Part shown: positions 4,992 to 9,467 of the stretch, one piece after another
How the letters are laid out: each line of letters opens with the position of its first letter
How positions within the stretch are numbered: position 1 is the first letter of the stretch
Origin: an uncultured Lachnospiraceae bacterium
GTDB taxonomy: Bacteria > Bacillota > Clostridia > Lachnospirales > Lachnospiraceae
Assembly: GCA_910577105.1 (NCBI GenBank)
Contig: CAJTMB010000055.1
Span: 1 to 9,467 of the forward strand
Reading direction: 5' to 3'
Length of the DNA: 9,467 nt
Notes under the pieces: model-generated
What the model was told of the DNA's origin: nothing
Database searches by the model: none
The model's input: the letters and a program-made list of their open reading frames with translations, nothing else
Position numbers and translations under genes: made by a program

Positions 4992-6227
4992 GTGAAAGTG
5001 ACAAACAAAGAAAGAGCTATGCTCGTGCGTGATTTTATACTGACACGTGGTAAGATAGTGTTTCCGGTGCTGCTGGTTGCAGCAGTTGCCATTACGGTAA
5101 CGATTGCCTTAAAAGCCGGCTCGGTCAGTGCAGGAGCAGTAGATAATCCGGAAAACGCAAAGGATTTTGTGTCAGGAGGAAATACCACAGCGGAAATAGA
5201 AGTACTTGATGTACCATTGGAATTAAATGCTTATCCTGAAGTAAACAGTCTCATATTAAGCTATTTTGAAGCGATGGCAAATGGCGATGCAGACGCAATA
5301 GCATCTATCCAGAGCAGCGTGGATGATATGGAGAGGATTAAAATCAAGGAGCTTGGCAAATACATTGAGAGTTATCCGGTTGTAGACGTATATACTAAGC
5401 CCGGACCGGAAGAAAATTCCTACATTGTAATTGCCTACAATAAGGTGGCTACCTCTTATTATCCTGACGATTATCTTCCTGGCTATGCTTCTTTCTATGT
5501 ATGTTCAAGAGAAGACGGCACCTTGTATATCAATCAGGAAATGGTATCGGAAGAAATAACGGAATATATTAAAAAAGTCTTCCAACAGAGTGATGTTGTG
5601 GAATTATGTAACAGGATTACGGTGGAATTCAATGATGTCTGCAGGGAGAAGCCGGAACTGCTGAAATATACGGCCGAGGTGGAGCAGGAGGTTAAGAGCA
5701 CCGCAGGTATTTTGCTGGCACAGCAGATGAATGAGGATGTCAGCGGCGGAGATGCTGCTTTAGGTGAAAATGATACGGTAGTGCCGGCAGGAAGCGGCGA
5801 GGTGGAAAATCCTGTAGTGCCTGAAAATAACGAACCGGTATATGCAACAACCACGACTACCGTAAATGTCAGGAGTTCGGACAGTGAAACTGCGGATAAA
5901 CTTGGCAAGGTAACAGGCGGAACCAAGATGGAGGTGCTCGAGCAGAAAGTTAATGGCTGGAGCAAGGTGCTCTATGAGGGCAAGGAGGGGTATATCAAAT
6001 CCGAATACCTAAACCTTGTGGAGAGTGCAAACGGTGTGGAAACCATCGGTACCGTGACGGCGTCCACGAATATCAATGTGCGTTCCGCAGCAAGTGAAAC
6101 TGCTGAAAAGCTGGGGGTTGCCGTTGGGGGCGAAACGCTTGACCTGATAGCTGAGGAAGGCGAATGGTGTAAGGTCGTCTATAACGGACAGATTGGTTAT
6201 GTAAAAGCAGAATACGTGGAAAAATAA
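4992..6227 (+). CDS. Membrane-anchored protein with two SH3b domains
   Basis: The 411-residue product starts at GTG. It has a short, positively charged cytoplasmic N-terminus, one membrane segment at about residues 22-40 (VFPVLLVAAVAITVTIAL) and a long outside portion, so it is probably anchored to the membrane and faces the cell wall. Residues about 76-215 form a mixed alpha/beta region (YPEVNSLILSYFEAMANGDADAI at its start) that looks like the NTF2-like domains of such proteins, though this is a guess. An acidic, low-complexity linker follows. Two bacterial SH3 repeats occupy about 284-345 (NVRSSDSETADKLGKV, then GWSKVLYEGKEGYIKSEYL) and 349-411 (NVRSAASETAEKLGVA, then EWCKVVYNGQIGYVKAEYV). 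SH3b domains commonly bind peptidoglycan. No hydrolase domain is seen. The gene begins 82 bases after the tRNA with no clear promoter between them. Confidence 0.85.
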   Translation: MKVTNKERAMLVRDFILTRGKIVFPVLLVAAVAITVTIALKAGSVSAGAVDNPENAKDFVSGGNTTAEIEVLDVPLELNAYPEVNSLILSYFEAMANGDADAIASIQSSVDDMERIKIKELGKYIESYPVVDVYTKPGPEENSYIVIAYNKVATSYYPDDYLPGYASFYVCSREDGTLYINQEMVSEEITEYIKKVFQQSDVVELCNRITVEFNDVCREKPELLKYTAEVEQEVKSTAGILLAQQMNEDVSGGDAALGENDTVVPAGSGEVENPVVPENNEPVYATTTTTVNVRSSDSETADKLGKVTGGTKMEVLEQKVNGWSKVLYEGKEGYIKSEYLNLVESANGVETIGTVTASTNINVRSAASETAEKLGVAVGGETLDLIAEEGEWCKVVYNGQIGYVKAEYVEK

Positions 6228-6231
6228 ACTT

Positions 6232-6267
6232 TTATAGCATGGACGGATTGTTCATGCTATAATTTTT
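6232..6267 (+). terminator. Probable terminator after the SH3b gene
   Basis: TATAGCATG (6233-6241) pairs with CATGCTATA (6253-6261), extendable by a T-A pair outside (6232/6262) and by a G-T and an A-T pair inside, followed by five T residues (6263-6267). The stem is AT-rich and the T-tract short, so termination may be incomplete. Confidence 0.65.
6255..6263 (+). promoter_or_regulatory. Extended -10 promoter for the oxidoreductase gene
   Basis: TGCTATAAT is an exact extended -10 element lying in the right arm of the preceding terminator. No good -35 hexamer is seen at 16-18 bases, which extended -10 promoters can tolerate. Transcription would begin near 6270, about 40 bases before the ATG. 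Confidence 0.45.
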
Positions 6268-6309
6268 ATAAAGGCTGCTTATTCTATAAACGCAAGACGG
6301 AGGTGCCAT

Positions 6310-7293
6310 ATGTTTGGAAAAATAAATGTGGGAATTATGGGAGCAGGAAAAATTGCAGGAGTGATGGCAGGGACCGTGAACAAAATGAACAGTGTCAAAT
6401 GTTATGCAGTAGCTTCCCGGACGAAGGAAAAAGCAGAGGCCTTCGGGGCAGCATACGGCATAAAAAAGTGTTACGGTTCCTATGAGGAAATGCTGCAGGA
6501 TAAGAAGGTGGATTTGGTATATATTGCAACGCCGCATTCTGAGCATTGTGAAAATGCAAAGCTGTGTATCAGCTACGGAAAGCCGGTATTATGTGAAAAG
6601 GCATTTACGGCAAATGCAGCACAGGCAAAAGAAGTGCTGGAGTATGCGAAAGAAAAGGATGTGCTGGTTGCGGAAGCGATATGGACGCGTTACATGCCCA
6701 TGTACCAAACCATCAGGGAAGTGTTAGACAGCGGGGTGATAGGGGAAGTACGCATGGTGAGCGCCAATCTCGGTTATGCGATTGAAGGGGTAGAGCGTTT
6801 GACAAATCCGGCGCTTGCAGGCGGCGCCCTGTTGGATTTGGGAGTATATCCTCTTAACTTTGCGGCAATGATACTGGGAACGGATTTGGTAAGAATGGAT
6901 TCTTCCTGTGACATGCTTCCTACGGGAGTGGACAGGCAGGAGAGCATTACCCTGCATTACAAAAACGGCGCCATGGCGGTACTGCACTGTTCCATGTCTG
7001 TTGTCAGTGACCGGATGGGAGGAATATACGGTACAAGGGGATATGCAGTGGTAGAAAATATCAATAACTTTCAGAGCATGACCGTTTATAATGATAAACA
7101 CGAAAAATTGTCGGTTTATAAGGCGCCCAGACAGATTAGCGGCTATGAATATGAGGTGGAAGCCTGCGTGAAGGCAATCCGGGAAGGATGGAAGCAATGC
7201 CCTCAGATGCCCCATTCGGAAATCCTGCGGATGATGGAACTGATGGATACCCTGCGGGGACAATGGGGAGTAAAGTATCCCTTTGAGGCATAA
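6310..7293 (+). CDS. Gfo/Idh/MocA-family oxidoreductase
   Basis: This is an NAD(P)-dependent dehydrogenase of the Gfo/Idh/MocA family, acting on a sugar, inositol or related alcohol; the substrate cannot be read from sequence. The 327-residue product is of usual length. The N-terminal Rossmann fold has GAGKIA (11-16), YIATPHSEH and CEKAF with the conserved lysine K97. EAIWTRYMPMY (122-132) and GGALLDLGVYPLNF (171-184) with D176 and Y180 resemble dihydrodiol dehydrogenase and 1,5-anhydrofructose reductase-type members, in which Tyr replaces the His seen in many relatives. GGAGGT (6299-6304) lies 5 bases before ATG 6310. No hairpin follows within the 65-base gap, so the next gene may be on the same transcript. 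No sugar transporter or regulator lies next to it to hint at a substrate. Confidence 0.92.
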   Translation: MFGKINVGIMGAGKIAGVMAGTVNKMNSVKCYAVASRTKEKAEAFGAAYGIKKCYGSYEEMLQDKKVDLVYIATPHSEHCENAKLCISYGKPVLCEKAFTANAAQAKEVLEYAKEKDVLVAEAIWTRYMPMYQTIREVLDSGVIGEVRMVSANLGYAIEGVERLTNPALAGGALLDLGVYPLNFAAMILGTDLVRMDSSCDMLPTGVDRQESITLHYKNGAMAVLHCSMSVVSDRMGGIYGTRGYAVVENINNFQSMTVYNDKHEKLSVYKAPRQISGYEYEVEACVKAIREGWKQCPQMPHSEILRMMELMDTLRGQWGVKYPFEA

Positions 7294-7358
7294 AGCGTAT
7301 GAAGGATGGGAAATGGTGTCATACTAGAAAGAAAACGTGACAACAGGAGTGAGATGCC

Positions 7359-7808
7359 ATGAAACCGGAAGAAATAAATGTATACAGGGAAGTACAGAAA
7401 AATGCGGAGATGGCGATAAAAGCCATTGAAACGCTGAGTGACAAGGTCTATGAAGATGAATTTGGACGGCAGATATCCAGACAGGCATTGAAATATTCAG
7501 ATATCCGAAACAGGGCAATGAATAAACTGCTGGAGGCAAAGGCGGAACCGGTCCATCAGAATTATCTTTCCGATATCTTGTTAAAAGGAGCGGTTCACAT
7601 GAACACCCTGTTTAATACCAGTACCAGCCATTTGGCCGAACTGATGATACAGGGAAATAACCGCGGCATTACCGAGATGTGCAAAGCATTAAACCACAAT
7701 TCACAGATTCTTTCCGTGCAGGGGAAAAGTTCCATGGCTGTGGAACTGGCAAAAGAACTGATGGATTTTGAAGAGAAGAACATTAACGTTTTAAAGAAAT
7801 ACCTTTGA
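7359..7808 (+). CDS. Unrecognised small all-helical protein
   Basis: I do not recognise this 149-residue protein. It has no signal peptide, membrane segment or cysteine pair (a single Cys near residue 108). It is almost entirely predicted helical, with amphipathic stretches at about 3-30, 34-62, 66-103 and 113-149, consistent with a four-helix bundle. Histidines and acidic residues in the third helix (HMNTLF, TSHLAELM) recall ferritin-like folds, but no clear metal-binding ExxH pattern exists. AGGAG (7345-7349) lies 9 bases before ATG 7359. It sits between an oxidoreductase and gdhA, may be read through from the former, and has the sequence AAAACGTGA in its leader. Coding quality is good, with no disruption. 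Confidence 0.8.
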   Translation: MKPEEINVYREVQKNAEMAIKAIETLSDKVYEDEFGRQISRQALKYSDIRNRAMNKLLEAKAEPVHQNYLSDILLKGAVHMNTLFNTSTSHLAELMIQGNNRGITEMCKALNHNSQILSVQGKSSMAVELAKELMDFEEKNINVLKKYL

Positions 7809-7874
7809 GGCATTTTTGTACAAATTGCACAAAAAAAGTACAGAAAACTTTTATTATTTACCGCAATAAAGTGC

Positions 7875-7903
7875 TTTGCATTTTTTTGCTGCTATTATAT
7901 AAT
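7875..7903 (+). promoter_or_regulatory. gdhA promoter
   Basis: TTTGCA (7875-7880) and a perfect TATAAT (7898-7903) are separated by 17 bases. Transcription would begin near 7910, leaving a leader of about 48 AT-rich bases before gdhA. Confidence 0.7.
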
Positions 7904-7957
7904 AAAACGTGAGGCAAAAAGTTTACATTATTTACTATATAGAAGGAGGACACAAAG

Positions 7958-9292
7958 ATGTCATATGTTGATGAAGTATTTGAACTCATAGTTGCAAAGA
8001 ATCCTGCGCAGCCTGAGTTTCATCAGGCAGTAAAGGAAGTATTGGAATCCCTGCGCGTGGTGATTGAAGCAAACGAAGAAGCATACAGGAAAGACGCGCT
8101 GTTAGAGAGACTCTGCACGCCGGAAAGACAGATTCTGTTCCGCGTTCCCTGGGTGGACGACAAGGGACAGGTACAGGTAAACAACGGTTTCCGTGTGCAG
8201 TTTAACAGTGCCATCGGACCTTACAAGGGAGGACTCAGACTGCATCCTTCCGTAAACTTAGGCATCATCAAATTCCTTGGTTTTGAGCAGATTTTCAAAA
8301 ACTCCCTGACAGGACTGCCTATCGGCGGCGGCAAGGGCGGTTCCGATTTTGACCCTAAGGGCAAATCCGACAGGGAAGTGATGGCGTTCTGCCAGAGCTT
8401 TATCAATGAACTTTACAGACATATCGGAGCGGACACGGACGTTCCTGCCGGGGACATCGGTACCGGCGCAAGGGAAATCGGTTATATGTACGGCCAGTAT
8501 AAGAAGCTGACCGGATTATACGAAGGCGTTTTGACCGGAAAAGGTCTTACATACGGCGGCTCCCTGGCAAGAACGGAAGCTACCGGCTATGGTCTTTTGT
8601 ATCTGACGGCGGAGATGTTAAAATGCAACGGTAAGGATATTAAAGGCAAGACGGTTGTCATTTCCGGTTCCGGCAACGTAGCCATCTACGCAACCCAGAA
8701 GGCACAGCAGCTTGGCGCTAAAGTTGTGACCGTTTCCGATTCCACCGGCTGGGTATATGACCCGGAAGGCATCGATGTTGCCCTGTTAAAGGAAGTAAAG
8801 GAAGTAAAACGTGCAAGGCTGACAGAGTATGCAGCAGCAAGACCCAGCGCACAGTACCATGAGGGCAGGGGCGTGTGGACCGTGAAATGCGATATTGCAC
8901 TGCCTTGCGCAACCCAGAACGAACTGGATTTGGAAGACGCAAAGGCACTGGTTGCAAACGGCTGTTATGCGGTGGCAGAAGGTGCAAACATGCCTACCAC
9001 CCTGGAAGCTACCGAATACCTTCAGAAGAACGGCGTTTTGTTCTGTCCCGGCAAGGCTGCCAATGCGGGCGGCGTAGCTACCTCCGCACTGGAAATGAGC
9101 CAGAACAGCGAGCGCTTAAGCTGGACTTTTGAAGAAGTGGACAACAAACTGCAAGGCATTATGGTAAATATTTTCCATAATCTTGACGATGCTGCAAAGA
9201 AATACGGCATGGAAGGCAACTATGTGGCAGGCGCAAATATTGCAGGCTTCTTAAAGGTTGCAGAAGCCATGACGGCACAGGGTATTGTGTAA
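7958..9292 (+). CDS. gdhA: NADP-type glutamate dehydrogenase GdhA
   Basis: GdhA makes glutamate from 2-oxoglutarate and ammonium. The 444-residue length is that of hexameric bacterial enzymes. Substrate-binding and catalytic residues are present: K90 (GPYKGGLRL), K114 (FEQIFKNSL), catalytic K126 (GGGKGGSDFDP) and D166 (PAGDIGTG). These are one position after K89, K113, K125 and D165 of the Clostridium symbiosum enzyme. The nucleotide fold has GSGNVA (237-242) and the sequence VSDSTGW (259-265). That sequence matches the NADP-specific E. coli type (SDSSG) rather than the NAD-specific C. symbiosum type, so I infer a biosynthetic role. PCATQNELDL, AEGANMPTT and GKAANAGGVATSALEMSQNSERL are further signatures. 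AGGAGG (7944-7949) lies 8 bases before the ATG. It has its own promoter and terminator and is probably monocistronic. Confidence 0.97.
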   Translation: MSYVDEVFELIVAKNPAQPEFHQAVKEVLESLRVVIEANEEAYRKDALLERLCTPERQILFRVPWVDDKGQVQVNNGFRVQFNSAIGPYKGGLRLHPSVNLGIIKFLGFEQIFKNSLTGLPIGGGKGGSDFDPKGKSDREVMAFCQSFINELYRHIGADTDVPAGDIGTGAREIGYMYGQYKKLTGLYEGVLTGKGLTYGGSLARTEATGYGLLYLTAEMLKCNGKDIKGKTVVISGSGNVAIYATQKAQQLGAKVVTVSDSTGWVYDPEGIDVALLKEVKEVKRARLTEYAAARPSAQYHEGRGVWTVKCDIALPCATQNELDLEDAKALVANGCYAVAEGANMPTTLEATEYLQKNGVLFCPGKAANAGGVATSALEMSQNSERLSWTFEEVDNKLQGIMVNIFHNLDDAAKKYGMEGNYVAGANIAGFLKVAEAMTAQGIV

Positions 9293-9325
9293 TCACATAC
9301 TCCTAAGGTAATAAATGATGTGGAT

Positions 9326-9363
9326 AAGTCCCGTAAACAGGTGTTTATGGGACTTTTCTTTCT
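9326..9363 (+). terminator. Rho-independent terminator after gdhA
   Basis: AAGTCCCGTAAAC (9326-9338) pairs with GTTTATGGGACTT (9343-9355), with one G-T pair, around an AGGT loop. A T-rich tail (TTTTCTTT, 9354-9361) follows. Confidence 0.88.
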
Positions 9364-9378
9364 GTCTTTTGCGATATC

Positions 9379-9467
9379 TTAAGTTTCCGCATTTTGCATG
9401 GCGGCAGCCCCGGCGTGCATTTGTTCCAACAGGACACGCTCCCGCTCGGGTAAAAACGCAGTGGTAC
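9379..9467 (-). CDS. Probable 3' end of a convergent gene
   Basis: On the minus strand one frame stays open from the right edge to a TAA (complement of 9379-9381), encoding 28 complete residues plus part of a codon. The peptide contains LPERERVLLEQM and an alanine-rich tail ending MQNAET, with a charged, helical look that fits a real C-terminus better than the other frames. It would converge on gdhA, with the gdhA terminator between them. The piece is too short to identify. It could be a chance open frame, since only 89 bases are tested. Confidence 0.45.
   Translation of the reverse strand, partial: TTAFLPERERVLLEQMHAGAAAMQNAET

Noticed and set aside
5534..5965. Minus-strand open frame rich in Ser/Thr/Pro opposite the SH3b gene
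   Set aside because: Its composition is the antisense image of the acidic, repetitive linker on the plus strand; it has no ribosome-binding site or family pattern.
7354..7362. Two-codon open frame ATG-CCA-TGA overlapping the start of the helical-protein gene
   Set aside because: Such a minimal frame arises easily by chance, and ATG 7359 opens the only long frame here. No evidence supports translational control.
7868..7890. Terminator-like hairpin before gdhA with a run of T residues
   Set aside because: Only AAAG/CTTT and two G-C pairs can form with a bulge, too weak for a terminator; the region is better read as the gdhA -35 region and spacer.
8791..8808. Tandem 9-bp repeat GGAAGTAAA in gdhA
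   Set aside because: It encodes EVKEVK in a surface helix where related enzymes have similar sequence, so it is ordinary coding sequence.
1..9467. Mobile elements, CRISPR arrays or defence genes
   Set aside because: No transposase, integrase, spaced repeats or known defence domains were found, and all genes look like core or lineage-typical genes.

Overview
This window looks like ordinary core chromosome from a low-to-moderate GC Bacillota, most likely a Lachnospiraceae member (Clostridium cluster XIVa). Supporting this are strong purine-rich Shine-Dalgarno sequences, an nrdR / yqeG-aroE-aroK-aroQ / efp gene order, a DUF5688-type protein (a family I associate with Lachnospiraceae), a tRNA gene without an encoded CCA end, and a glutamate dehydrogenase resembling gut clostridial enzymes. 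No mobile element, CRISPR array, phage gene or restriction system is visible.

Layout. Positions 1-215 hold a probable divergent start (minus strand, only its first two codons), a perfect 16-bp palindrome and a consensus sigma-A promoter for nrdR (216-671). A hairpin terminator follows, with a promoter overlapping it. Next comes a tightly packed operon: a YqeG-type HAD phosphatase (752-1249), then aroE, aroK and aroQ (to 3081), each overlapping the previous gene by a few bases. efp (3160-3717) has its own promoter and a strong terminator. A DUF5688-like protein (3819-4739) follows, then a tRNA-Arg(CCG) gene (4838-4909) enclosed by an exact 15-bp inverted repeat. After it come a membrane-anchored protein with two SH3b domains (4992-6227), a Gfo/Idh/MocA oxidoreductase (6310-7293), an unrecognised helical protein (7359-7808) and gdhA (7958-9292) with a terminator. 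The right edge probably holds the 3' end of a convergent minus-strand gene.

How it fits together. Three shikimate-pathway enzymes (AroQ step 3, AroE step 4, AroK step 5) are translationally coupled downstream of a HAD phosphatase. This resembles the yqeG-aroE neighbourhood of Bacillus. EF-P and tRNA-Arg belong to translation, NrdR represses ribonucleotide reductase genes elsewhere, and GdhA assimilates ammonium into glutamate. The genes between the tRNA and gdhA share no obvious pathway.

I found no convincing new multi-gene system. The most unusual signals are non-coding: the inverted repeat around the tRNA gene, promoters overlapping terminators, a 9-bp sequence repeated in three leaders, and the 16-bp palindrome at the left end.
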